Shown here in pieces: positions 1 through 6,390 of a DNA stretch of 6,390 nucleotides. The notes below the pieces were generated by a model. The model saw only the letters and a program-made list of their open reading frames with translations, was not told where the DNA came from and made no database searches. This DNA is from Holophagaceae bacterium (lineage in GTDB: Bacteria; Acidobacteriota; Holophagae; Holophagales; Holophagaceae), in the NCBI GenBank assembly GCA_003158505.1, contig PMJK01000063.1, positions 1-6,390 of the forward strand, in the 5' to 3' direction. The translations under genes and the position numbers were made by a program. How positions within the stretch are numbered: position 1 is the stretch's first letter; each line of letters begins with the position of its first letter.

Positions 1-98
1 CAGCAGTAGTCGAGGCCGAAGCGCTCGAAGACTTTGGAACGGGAGGGTCGCTCCACGACGAAAGAACCGATGCTTTGAACGATCGAGACGATGCTCAC
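1..98 (-). CDS. ric: RIC/ScdA/YtfE-type iron-sulfur cluster repair protein, N-terminal fragment
   Basis: Only the first 32 codons are inside the window; the gene runs off the left edge. Translation from the GTG at 98-96 gives an N-terminus containing VERPSRSKVFERFGLDYCC. This is the hallmark of the short ScdA_N (DUF542) domain, which ends in a D-Y/F-C-C motif. Known members go on to a hemerythrin-like di-iron domain that donates iron to rebuild Fe-S clusters damaged by nitric oxide or oxidants in the cytoplasm. That second domain lies outside the window, so its presence is inferred. The GTG start is supported by a GAGGAG ribosome binding site at 109-104, five bases upstream. The gene diverges from a Rrf2-family regulator, which is the usual arrangement for NsrR-type control of ric/ytfE. 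A stand-alone ScdA_N protein is the main alternative. Confidence 0.82.
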   Translation of the reverse strand, partial: MSIVSIVQSIGSFVVERPSRSKVFERFGLDYC

Positions 99-221
99 AA
101 TTGCTCCTCGGAGAAGACAGACCAACCCCAGCCTCGCGAAGTGAGGGGAACCAGACCGCCGACGGGAACGCCGGAGACCTTCCAGGGCAGGACTTTGGTT
201 AGAGTGGGTGGGACCTTGGCC

Positions 222-250
222 TTGCACCTTCAAGGGTAAAAGGATTAAAT
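222..250 (+). promoter_or_regulatory. candidate promoter of the Rrf2 regulator operon
   Basis: On the plus strand TTGCAC (222-227) and TTAAAT (245-250) are separated by 17 bases, matching three and four of six consensus bases. The start of transcription would be near 257, inside the inverted repeat at 248-277, which would allow autoregulation. This is a motif-level prediction only. Confidence 0.3.
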
Positions 251-260
251 TGGATGTCAA
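233..260 (-). promoter_or_regulatory. candidate promoter of the ric-like gene
   Basis: On the minus strand a perfect TTGACA (-35, 260-255) is followed after 16 bases by TACCCT (-10, 238-233, three of six consensus bases). The inferred transcript would start near 226 and carry a leader of about 128 nt before the GTG at 98. The strong -35 with a weak -10 suggests a regulated promoter. It overlaps the inverted repeat at 248-277. Confidence 0.4.
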
Positions 261-277
261 GGCCCAATTATCCAATT
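248..277. promoter_or_regulatory. probable operator: inverted repeat between divergent genes
   Basis: AATTGGAT (248-255) and ATCCAATT (270-277) form a perfect 8-bp inverted repeat with a 14-bp spacer, in an AT-rich island within GC-rich DNA. The right half also contains two contiguous copies of CCAATTAT (264-271 and 272-279). The repeat covers the inferred -35 of the ric-like promoter and the inferred -10/start region of the regulator promoter. Dimeric Rrf2 regulators bind dyads of roughly this total size, so binding by the neighbouring regulator is the natural inference. It is not identical to a published NsrR or IscR consensus that I can cite. Confidence 0.5.
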
Positions 278-288
278 ATGGTGAACCG

Positions 289-741
289 ATGATCTCCAAG
301 ACCTCCGAATACGCCCTCCGCTCCATGGTTTTCCTGGCCGAAAACCCAGCCTCGCCGAGCCCGCTTCAGACCATTGCGGCCACCACGCAGGTCCCCCCCG
401 GCTACCTTTCCAAGGTCCTGCAGCAGCTGGTCCGGGCGGGTCTCCTGAACTCTCAGCGTGGTCTCGGCGGGGGGTTCAGCCTGGCCAAGCCCGCCTCGGA
501 ATTGAGCGTCTACGAGGTCGTGCAGGCCGTGGACCCCATCAGTCGCATCCTGGAGTGCCCCCTGAAGCTTCCGGAGCACCGGGAGGAACTCTGCGCGCTG
601 CACCGCCGACTGGACGACGTGATGGAGATAGTGGAGCACTCCTTTCGTTTGACGAGCGTGGCGGATCTGTTGAAGAAACCCACGTTCCCCAAGGTTCTGG
701 ATCCGAAGAAGACAACCAGAGGCAAATCCTCCAAGGGATAG
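289..741 (+). CDS. Rrf2-family transcriptional regulator (NsrR/IscR type)
   Basis: This 150-residue protein fits the usual size of Rrf2 regulators. Residues 2-17 (ISKTSEYALRSMVFLA) are the typical N-terminal helix. Residues about 26-65 form the winged helix-turn-helix, with the recognition segment VPPGYLSKVLQQL and the wing RGLGGGFSLA. Residues 72-128 are the dimerisation and cluster-binding region. Candidate Fe-S ligands are C90, C102 and H105 (the CxxH of IscR), plus E7 at the place of the N-terminal acidic ligand of NsrR-type proteins. The middle cysteine of the usual trio is E96 here. The ATG at 289 was chosen because homology begins there; a GTG at 208 would add 27 unrelated residues and has no Shine-Dalgarno. 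The site before 289 is itself weak (GGTG at 280-283). The gene diverges from a ric-like gene and lies 30 bp before the TatD-like gene. It is probably a nitric-oxide or Fe-S sensing repressor, but the effector is not certain. Confidence 0.9.
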   Translation: MISKTSEYALRSMVFLAENPASPSPLQTIAATTQVPPGYLSKVLQQLVRAGLLNSQRGLGGGFSLAKPASELSVYEVVQAVDPISRILECPLKLPEHREELCALHRRLDDVMEIVEHSFRLTSVADLLKKPTFPKVLDPKKTTRGKSSKG

Positions 742-753
742 GCCCCTCCCTTT

Positions 754-760
754 GAGGAGG
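754..760 (+). promoter_or_regulatory. strong ribosome binding site for the TatD-like gene
   Basis: GAGGAGG lies 8 bases before GTG 769 and 11 bases before ATG 772, which are adjacent in-frame start codons. Spacing favours GTG 769, codon preference favours ATG 772, and the two proteins differ by one residue. A GTG at 760 overlaps the site itself and is unlikely. Confidence 0.6.
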
Positions 761-771
761 TGGTCCTTGTG

Positions 772-1497
772 ATGACCGCAAAAAACGGAGTCAAACTCGG
801 CGTGACTACCTCCTTCGATGCCCACAGCCACCTTCCGGAGGTGGATGCTCGCCATCCGGACCATCCCAGGGTCGTCTGCGGGACCTGCGAATCCGACTGG
901 GAGGCGGTGCTGGCCCACGCCGCCTCCGATGCGCGGGTCATTCCCATGCTGGGCCTGCATCCCTGGTTCGTGGCAGAGGCTTCTCCGGAGTGGGCACCGA
1001 CGTTGGAATCCCTGCTGTGGTCCCATCCTGCCGGCGTCGGGGAATGCGGACTGGATTTCGCGGGGAAGGACACAGATCGGGCGAGCCAGGAAGCTGCCTT
1101 CCTGATCCAGCTCCGGCTGGCCCATGTCCTCCAGCGGCCCATCGCCATGCATGTGGTACAGGCCTGGGGGCGGATCATCGACCTGTTGCGGGAGGAAAGC
1201 GTGCCCTCGGCGGCCATGGTGCATGCCTATTCCGGAAGCCCCGAGACGGCCCGGGTGCTGCAATCCATGGGAGTCTTCCTCTCCTTCTCCGGCGATCTCC
1301 TGAATCCCGATCGCTCCAGGCTTCGGGAGTCGCTGCAGGCGGTGGACGCCAGCCACCTGCTCCTCGAAACCGATGGCACGGCCGATCTGGTCCGCGTGGT
1401 TGCCGCCGCCGCCAGCATTCGTGGCGTGAGTGCCGAGAACCTCGCGGCTCAGACCTGGGAGAATGGCCAGCGTTGCTTCAGAGGGTGGCTGGCATGA
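772..1497 (+). CDS. TatD-family metal-dependent hydrolase (compact member)
   Basis: The 241-residue protein belongs to the TatD branch of the amidohydrolase (TIM-barrel) superfamily. Members are cytosolic metal-dependent nucleases or hydrolases. The expected metal-site motifs appear in order: DAHSH (H18 and H20), GECGLDF (E91), AMHVV (H127), VHAYSG (H151) and LLLETD (D201). The GLHPW at 61-65 is also typical. Differences from canonical TatD are that the first motif lacks the following aspartate (HSHLP instead of HTHLD), and that the stretch after ETD is shortened, without the usual proline-rich RGKRNEP-like segment. The protein is therefore slightly short for the family. It follows the Rrf2 gene by about 30 bp and overlaps tcdA by ATGA, so it is probably cotranscribed and translationally coupled with tcdA. 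Family assignment is firm; the substrate (DNA 3' ends, D-aminoacyl-tRNA, other) cannot be read from sequence. Confidence 0.88.
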   Translation: MTAKNGVKLGVTTSFDAHSHLPEVDARHPDHPRVVCGTCESDWEAVLAHAASDARVIPMLGLHPWFVAEASPEWAPTLESLLWSHPAGVGECGLDFAGKDTDRASQEAAFLIQLRLAHVLQRPIAMHVVQAWGRIIDLLREESVPSAAMVHAYSGSPETARVLQSMGVFLSFSGDLLNPDRSRLRESLQAVDASHLLLETDGTADLVRVVAAAASIRGVSAENLAAQTWENGQRCFRGWLA

Positions 1498-2243
1498 GGT
1501 GGTTTTCCCGCAGTGAGCTGCTGCTCGGCGAAGCGGCGCTGGAACAGCTAGGCGCGTCGCGCGTGACGGTGTTCGGCCTGGGGGGAGTGGGATCCTTTGC
1601 CGTGGAAGCCCTGGCCCGGGCGGGTGTGGGCCACCTGCGCCTCGTGGATCACGATGTGGTGGGCCCCAGCAACCTCAATCGCCAGCTCTTCGCCCTACGC
1701 TCCACCCTCGGCCTGGCCAAGGCCGAGGTGGCCGCGGCCCGCGTGCGGGACATCAATCCTGATTGTGACGTGGAGCCCCGCGTGACCTTCATCCACACCG
1801 AGACCCTGCCGGACCTGCTAACACCGCGACCCGATGTGATGGTCGACGCCATCGATTCCATGGCCTGCAAGGTGGCCCTCATGCGCACGGCGCACGATTC
1901 GGGCATCCCCATCATCACGGCCATGGGGGCCGGGGGACGCATGGACAGCAGCCAGCTCTTCATGGGCGACCTCAGCGAAACGCGCATCTGCCCCCTGGCC
2001 GCCCGGGTCCGCAAAGAGTTGCGGAAGGTGGGCATCACCGAAGGCATCCGCTGCGTCTATTCGCTGGAGCCCGCCGACAACAAGCGCCCCGCCAACCCTG
2101 TGGACATCGAGCCCCACCACGGCCCCGGGCGCCAGCGCCGCCCCGTGGGCACGATCTCCTACATGCCGGCCATGGTGGGGTTGAAGGTGGCCGAAGAGGT
2201 CCTACGGATGTTGCTGGTGGCTGCAGGCGCGCCAGACCCTTAG
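1494..2243 (+). CDS. tcdA: tRNA threonylcarbamoyladenosine dehydratase (TcdA/CsdL), E1-like
   Basis: This 249-residue protein is a ThiF/MoeB/E1-like adenylating enzyme closest to TcdA (YgdL/CsdL). In known cases TcdA uses ATP to dehydrate t6A at position 37 of ANN-decoding tRNAs to the cyclic form ct6A. The nucleotide-binding loop is GLGGVG (28-33), followed by EALARAGVG, the acidic strand end LVDHDVV (50-56), the SNLNRQ motif (59-64), GLAKAEV (73-79), INPDC (87-91) and DAIDS (118-122). All of these align with E. coli TcdA. The central MGAGGRMD (144-151) and the terminal GTISYMPAMVGL (219-230) also fit. Length is near that of the E. coli protein (about 268). The start ATG overlaps the TatD stop as ATGA, with GAGGG at 1481-1485 as ribosome binding site. 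A general ThiF-like sulfur-carrier adenylyltransferase is less likely, because no CxxC zinc motifs are seen. The gene ends directly in a large stem-loop. Confidence 0.9.
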   Translation: MRWFSRSELLLGEAALEQLGASRVTVFGLGGVGSFAVEALARAGVGHLRLVDHDVVGPSNLNRQLFALRSTLGLAKAEVAAARVRDINPDCDVEPRVTFIHTETLPDLLTPRPDVMVDAIDSMACKVALMRTAHDSGIPIITAMGAGGRMDSSQLFMGDLSETRICPLAARVRKELRKVGITEGIRCVYSLEPADNKRPANPVDIEPHHGPGRQRRPVGTISYMPAMVGLKVAEEVLRMLLVAAGAPDP

Positions 2244-2294
2244 TGCACCTCGCCTGAAATAGCTGGATCATTAGAAGTGAGGGCGAGGTGCACT
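2242..2294 (+). repeat. stem-loop copy 1 with conserved 27-nt loop, at the tcdA stop codon
   Basis: AGTGCACCTCGCC (2242-2254) pairs perfectly with GGCGAGGTGCACT (2282-2294), leaving a 27-nt loop. The stem starts inside the TAG stop of tcdA. The loop positions 2256-2271 read GAAATAGCTGGATCAT, and the same motif with one change is found at the same place in the loop of the opposite-strand copy at 2391-2441. There is no T-run after the stem, so it is not a canonical intrinsic terminator. It may be a 3'-end RNA element, a REP-like sequence or a protein binding site. Confidence 0.85.
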
Positions 2295-2300
2295 TCCATC

Positions 2301-2313
2301 GGGGCATGGCCCC
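2301..2313. repeat. short GC hairpin in the convergent gap
   Basis: GGGGC (2301-2305), loop ATG, GCCCC (2309-2313). It lies six bases beyond stem-loop copy 1. Its core GGGGCATGG also occurs, in the opposite orientation, in the hairpin beyond copy 2, which hints that it may belong to the same repeated unit. Confidence 0.5.
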
Positions 2314-2355
2314 TCTGGCGCCCCATCGCGCAGACGCGCCGTGGCTGTCACCCCA

Positions 2356-2379
2356 CTGGGGGCACTCCCATGCCCCCAG
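2356..2379. repeat. GC-rich hairpin in the convergent gap
   Basis: CTGGGGGCA (2356-2364) pairs perfectly with TGCCCCCAG (2371-2379) around the loop CTCCCA. Read on the minus strand it comes 11 bases after stem-loop copy 2 and contains GGGGCATGG. It has no U-tract on either strand; it could help stop transcription from either of the convergent genes. Confidence 0.6.
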
Positions 2380-2390
2380 GCCCCCGCCAC

Positions 2391-2440
2391 GTGGTGCCCA
2401 CAAATGGGGTGGATGATCCGGCTATTTCGTGCGGGCACCA

Positions 2441-2441
<1 letters not shown>
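2391..2441 (-). repeat. stem-loop copy 2 with conserved 27-nt loop, at the kinase stop codon
   Basis: On the minus strand GTGGTGCCCGCA (2441-2430) pairs with TGTGGGCACCAC (2402-2391) in a 12-bp stem with one G-U pair, again leaving exactly 27 nt in the loop. Loop positions 2428-2413 read GAAATAGCCGGATCAT, 15 of 16 identical to copy 1 and at the same offset of one base from the stem. The stem begins on the G of the kinase TAG stop. The stem sequence differs from copy 1 at positions 4, 5, 6, 8 and 12, yet pairing is kept on the other arm. Confidence 0.85.
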
Positions 2442-4048
<1,607 letters not shown>

Positions 4049-4092
4049 GAATGGCTCTCTTCTTTGAGCAAGGACGCCTAAGATAGAGTCTC

Positions 4093-4120
4093 AGTATACC
4101 ACCTTCCTGCCTCCAGACAA
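4093..4120 (-). promoter_or_regulatory. probable sigma-70-type promoter of the hybrid kinase gene
   Basis: On the minus strand TTGTCT (4120-4115) is followed after 16 bases by TATACT (4098-4093). The TATACT is preceded by TGG, so it is an extended -10 (TGnTATACT). Transcription would begin near 4086, giving a leader of about 38 nt to the ATG at 4048. Confidence 0.6.
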
Positions 4121-4243
4121 GAACCGGAAACCCATGTTCGAATCCAGCCCTGACCTTCGATCTGGGTGCGCGGCAGACCTCATCGCACTTCGGCCAGAAA
4201 AGAGACGAATGAACGGGTCTGACCATCCCGAGAGGGGATTCTT

Positions 4244-4408
4244 ATGGTGAAGGCTTCCGTCTTTATTGCCACCAGCCTCGATGGCTTCATCGCCCGGACC
4301 AACGACGACCTCGACTGGCTACCTCCCGATGGTGGTGAAGAGCACACCTACGAGGCGTTCATGGCCTTGGCTGCTCACCGCCCCATGGGCGCGCCATATT
4401 CCGCGTAG
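4244..4408 (+). pseudogene. truncated DHFR-like (RibD C-terminal domain, YyaP/YwjB type) reductase remnant
   Basis: The reading frame encodes 54 residues starting MVKASVFIATSLDGFIAR, then DDLDWLPPD and YEAFMA. This is the recognisable N-terminus of the small dihydrofolate-reductase-fold proteins of the RibD_C family (usually about 170-190 residues, NADPH-dependent reductase fold). Family resemblance fades after about residue 42 (position 4370), where a VMGRNTF-like stretch would be expected. The frame then enters the end of the convergent ABC-F gene antisense and stops at 4406-4408. A GAGGGGA ribosome binding site precedes the ATG, so the 5' end is intact. The simplest reading is that a deletion or rearrangement removed about two thirds of the gene and fused it to the ABC-F 3' end. 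A functional microprotein is unlikely but not excluded. Confidence 0.75.
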
Positions 4409-6000
4409 GTCCCTTGGAAGTCCTCGATGCCGTCATCGGTTAGGTGCCAGATGCGCGTGGCCACCTCGTCGATGATGTCCTCGTCGTGGGTCACGAAGAG
4501 GATGGTGCCCTCGTAGCGCTGCAGGGCGTCGTTGAGGGCGATGACGGCTTCCAGATCCAGGTGATTGGTGGGCTCGTCCATGACCAGGATGTTGGGTTTC
4601 TGCAGCATCAGCTTGCAGAAGAGCAGACGGCAGGACTCGCCGCCGCTCAGGACGTCCGTCATCTTGTTCCCTTCCTCGCCGCGGAAGAGCATCTGACCCA
4701 TGACACCGCGGATCTGCTCCTTGGTGGCGTCCGGGTCGAACTGGTGCAGCCAGGTGACCAGCTCATAGCCCTTGGGGATGCTCTCGGCAAAGTCCTGGGA
4801 GAAGTAGCCCACGTTGGCCTCGTGACCCCACTTCACCTCGCCCCCGTCCAGCTTCAGTCCCAGTTCAGTGACCTGCGGCGCATTGGCCAGCAGGGCATTG
4901 AGCAGCGTGGTCTTGCCGATGCCGTTGCGGCCCATGAGCGCGATCTTCTCGCCCCGCTGCACCATGGCCGAGAAGCCCTTGATGACCTCGAGGCGGCCGC
5001 CCTTCCCGTCCCTATCCGTGTCGTAGCCCTTCCGGACACCCTCGAATTCCAGCGCGTAGCGGCCACCGGGCTTGTTCTGGTTGAACTTGATGAAGGGGCG
5101 CTGGATGTTGCTGCGGGCCAGGTCGCTGGGCTGGAGGCGTTCGACCTCCTTGCGGCGGCTATTCACCTGGCTGCTGCGGGTGCCCGCGGCGAAGCGCTGG
5201 ATGAACTCGTTCAGCTGTTCAATTTTCTTCTCACGCTGGGCGTTGTCCGACTCGATGCGCGACCGCACCTGGATCTTGGCCATGACCATGCTGTCGTAGC
5301 CGCCGGTGTACTGGATGATCGTCTGGTAGTCGATGTCGGCGATGTGGGTGCAGACATTGTTCAGGAAGTGGCGATCGTGGGAGATCACCACCACGGTGCC
5401 CTTGAAGCGGTCGAGGAACTCCTCCAACCAGTGGATGGAATCGAGATCCAGGTGGTTCGTGGGCTCGTCCAGGAGCAGGGCCTGGGGGTTGCCGAAGAGG
5501 GCCTGGGACAGCAGCACCCGCACCTTCTGGCCGCCCTGCAATTCGCCCATCTTGCGCCCATGCAGGGACTCCGGGATGCCAAGACCATCCAGGAGGACCG
5601 CGGCATCGCTCTCAGCCGTGTAGCCATCCTCGTCGGCCACCACACCCTCGAGCTCGGCGACCCGCATGCCATCCTCGTCCGTCATCTCGGCCTTCTCGTA
5701 GATGGCATCCCGCTCCTGCAGCGCCTTCCAGAGTCCGGCGTTGCCCATGATCACCGTGTCGATGACGCGGAACTCGTCGAACGCGAACTGGTCCTGGCGC
5801 AGGATGCCCATCTTGCGGGGTCGGATCACGTTCCCCATCTGCTGCTCCAGCTCGCCGGACAGGATCTTCATGAACGTGGACTTCCCCGACCCGTTCGGCC
5901 CCGTCAGGCCGTAGCGCCGGCCTGGGTTGAAGGTCGTGGTGACATCCTCGAACAGGATCTTCGCGCCATAGCGCATGGTGACGTTCTGCACTGCAAGCAT
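4375..6000 (-). CDS. ybiT: ABC-F family ATPase, YbiT type
   Basis: This 541-residue protein has two ABC ATPase domains in one chain and no membrane segment, as in ABC-F translation factors that act at the ribosomal E site. Domain 1 has Walker A GPNGSGKST (34-42), signature LQGGQ (154-158), Walker B LLLDEP (175-180) and switch histidine SHDRHF (207-212). The linker at about 240-305 is charged and helical, the P-site tRNA-interacting region of the family. Domain 2 has GRNGIGKTT (357-365), LSGGE (451-455), LVMDEP (472-477) and THDED (504-508). The motifs KMGILRQDQFAFDEF, DTVIMG and CTHIADIDY align closely with E. coli YbiT (530 residues). It is thus a housekeeping ABC-F rather than a dedicated antibiotic resistance protein. 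The start at 6000 has GGGAG five bases upstream. The last six residues (GAPMGR) lie at a probable rearrangement junction with the reductase remnant and may not be the original tail. Confidence 0.92.
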   Translation of the reverse strand: MLAVQNVTMRYGAKILFEDVTTTFNPGRRYGLTGPNGSGKSTFMKILSGELEQQMGNVIRPRKMGILRQDQFAFDEFRVIDTVIMGNAGLWKALQERDAIYEKAEMTDEDGMRVAELEGVVADEDGYTAESDAAVLLDGLGIPESLHGRKMGELQGGQKVRVLLSQALFGNPQALLLDEPTNHLDLDSIHWLEEFLDRFKGTVVVISHDRHFLNNVCTHIADIDYQTIIQYTGGYDSMVMAKIQVRSRIESDNAQREKKIEQLNEFIQRFAAGTRSSQVNSRRKEVERLQPSDLARSNIQRPFIKFNQNKPGGRYALEFEGVRKGYDTDRDGKGGRLEVIKGFSAMVQRGEKIALMGRNGIGKTTLLNALLANAPQVTELGLKLDGGEVKWGHEANVGYFSQDFAESIPKGYELVTWLHQFDPDATKEQIRGVMGQMLFRGEEGNKMTDVLSGGESCRLLFCKLMLQKPNILVMDEPTNHLDLEAVIALNDALQRYEGTILFVTHDEDIIDEVATRIWHLTDDGIEDFQGTYAEYGAPMGR

Positions 6001-6019
6001 GGAGACTCCCGAACCGATT

Positions 6020-6049
6020 ATTGTACCGCAGTTTGGGGGGTTCTCCCAG
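6020..6049 (-). promoter_or_regulatory. candidate promoter of the ABC-F gene
   Basis: On the minus strand TACAAT (6025-6020, five of six consensus bases) is preceded at 18 bp by the weak CTGGGA (6049-6044). Transcription would begin near 6013 with a very short leader that still contains the GGGAG site at 6010-6006. Confidence 0.4.
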
Positions 6050-6070
6050 GGTCGTTCTCTGCCGTGCTTG

Positions 6071-6121
6071 CTCCAGACTGCGCCCTGCGGGCACCGCCTG
6101 GAGTTAGGCTGCTACGCAGCC
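6071..6121. repeat. REP-like double hairpin upstream of the ABC-F gene
   Basis: GGCTGC (6107-6112) pairs with GCAGCC (6116-6121) around TAC. Next to it CTCCAG (6071-6076) pairs with CTGGAG (6098-6103), enclosing a further GCCC/GGGC hairpin (6082-6085 with 6089-6092). An alternative pairing of GCCT (6096-6099) with AGGC (6106-6109) would compete with both. The unit lies between the ssb terminator and the ABC-F promoter, with no coding potential. Compact paired hairpins in such a place are typical of dispersed intergenic repeats; copy number cannot be judged here. Confidence 0.5.
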
Positions 6122-6140
6122 GAACAGATCATTTCCTCTC

Positions 6141-6174
6141 TTCAAAACGGCGCCCGCATGGGCGCCGTTTTGAA
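6141..6174 (-). terminator. intrinsic terminator of ssb (symmetrical)
   Basis: A perfect 15-bp inverted repeat, TTCAAAACGGCGCCC (6141-6155) and GGGCGCCGTTTTGAA (6160-6174), with a 4-nt loop. On the minus strand the GC stem GGCGCCC/GGGCGCC is followed by GTTTTG, giving the U-run of an intrinsic terminator 31 bases after the ssb stop. Because the A-run mirrors the T-run, it could also work on the plus strand. Confidence 0.85.
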
Positions 6175-6204
6175 GCCGTGCCGAACCCTCGACGGGACAA
6201 CATC

Positions 6205-6390
6205 CTAAAACGGAATGTCATCATCCGGGAAGGTGTTGCTGGCGCCCATGGGGCTGGGGGCGCCGTGCTCCTCGAAATCCTGGGAGCCGCCACCCGTGGC
6301 CTTGCCACCGTAACCGCCGCTGTCGCGGCTGCCACCGCCATCGTCCATGCGGCCCAGCATGACGAAGTTGTCGCAGCGGATGTCGCAGGC
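6205..6390 (-). CDS. ssb: single-stranded DNA-binding protein, C-terminal part
   Basis: The gene enters from the right edge; 61 codons and the TAG stop are visible. The fragment begins at the end of the OB fold (IRCDNFVMLGRM, matching the last beta-strand of SSB proteins). It continues with a glycine- and serine-rich disordered linker (DDGGGSRDSGGYGG and following) and ends in the acidic tip DDDIPF. That tip is the conserved SSB tail which recruits replication and repair proteins such as RecO, PriA and exonuclease I. The start and the DNA-binding core are outside the window. It is transcribed toward the ABC-F gene but is separated from it by a strong terminator, so the two are probably independent units. 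Confidence 0.93.
   Translation of the reverse strand, partial: ACDIRCDNFVMLGRMDDGGGSRDSGGYGGKATGGGSQDFEEHGAPSPMGASNTFPDDDIPF

Noticed and set aside
125..150. Small hairpin around CCTCGCGAAGTGAGG in the ric-like leader
   Set aside because: The stem is at most six pairs with a mismatch or wobble and shows no link to a known riboswitch or terminator.
208..288. N-terminal extension of the Rrf2 regulator from GTG 208
   Set aside because: The family N-terminus begins at MISKTSEYALR (289), there is no Shine-Dalgarno before 208, and the extension would be read through the operator dyad.
990..1493. Long upstream extension of tcdA in its own frame
   Set aside because: It is a GC-rich shadow of the TatD-like gene in another frame. 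The ATGA-overlapping start at 1494 matches the family N-terminus.
4134..4250. A 38-codon plus-strand frame starting MFESSPDLRSG
   Set aside because: It has no ribosome binding site, no recognisable motif, and overlaps the ribosome binding site and start of the better supported reductase remnant.

Overview
The window is a GC-rich bacterial chromosomal segment with short intergenic gaps. It holds six apparently intact or edge-truncated genes on each side of a convergent junction, plus one broken gene. Nothing fixes the taxon. The GC-rich codon use and the mix of families (a Rrf2 regulator beside an iron-sulfur repair gene, a TatD-TcdA pair, a soluble PAS hybrid kinase, a YbiT-type ABC-F protein) would fit an Acidobacteriota-like organism such as the Holophaga/Geothrix group or a proteobacterium. 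This is a low-confidence inference.

Left part (1-2243). The N-terminus of a RIC/ScdA/YtfE-type iron-sulfur cluster repair protein is read leftward off the edge. Diverging from it is a Rrf2-family regulator of the NsrR/IscR type. The gap between them carries candidate divergent promoters and an 8-bp inverted repeat lying over both, which looks like a classic nitrosative/Fe-S stress control region. The regulator is followed closely by a compact TatD-family metal-dependent hydrolase. That gene overlaps by four bases (ATGA) with tcdA, the E1-like enzyme that cyclises t6A37 in tRNA. The last three genes are probably one operon.

Centre (2244-4048). tcdA converges with a cytosolic PAS-histidine kinase-receiver hybrid on the minus strand. 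The 197-bp gap is packed with hairpins. The most striking observation of the window is here. Each of the two convergent genes ends in a stem-loop that begins on the last base of its own TAG stop codon. Both have a 12-13 bp stem and a 27-nt loop, with a 16-nt loop motif shared at 15 of 16 positions, while the stem sequences differ but still pair. This looks like a sense-oriented 3'-end RNA (or hairpin DNA) element that is not an ordinary intrinsic terminator.

Right part (4049-6390). The kinase has a good extended -10 promoter. Next comes the 5' remnant of a DHFR/RibD-C-like reductase gene with its ribosome binding site intact, cut short where it meets the end of a convergent YbiT-type ABC-F ATPase gene. 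Upstream of the ABC-F gene are its probable promoter, a REP-like double hairpin, and a perfect 15-bp inverted repeat that serves as the terminator of ssb. The C-terminal part of ssb, with the DDDIPF tail, enters from the right edge.
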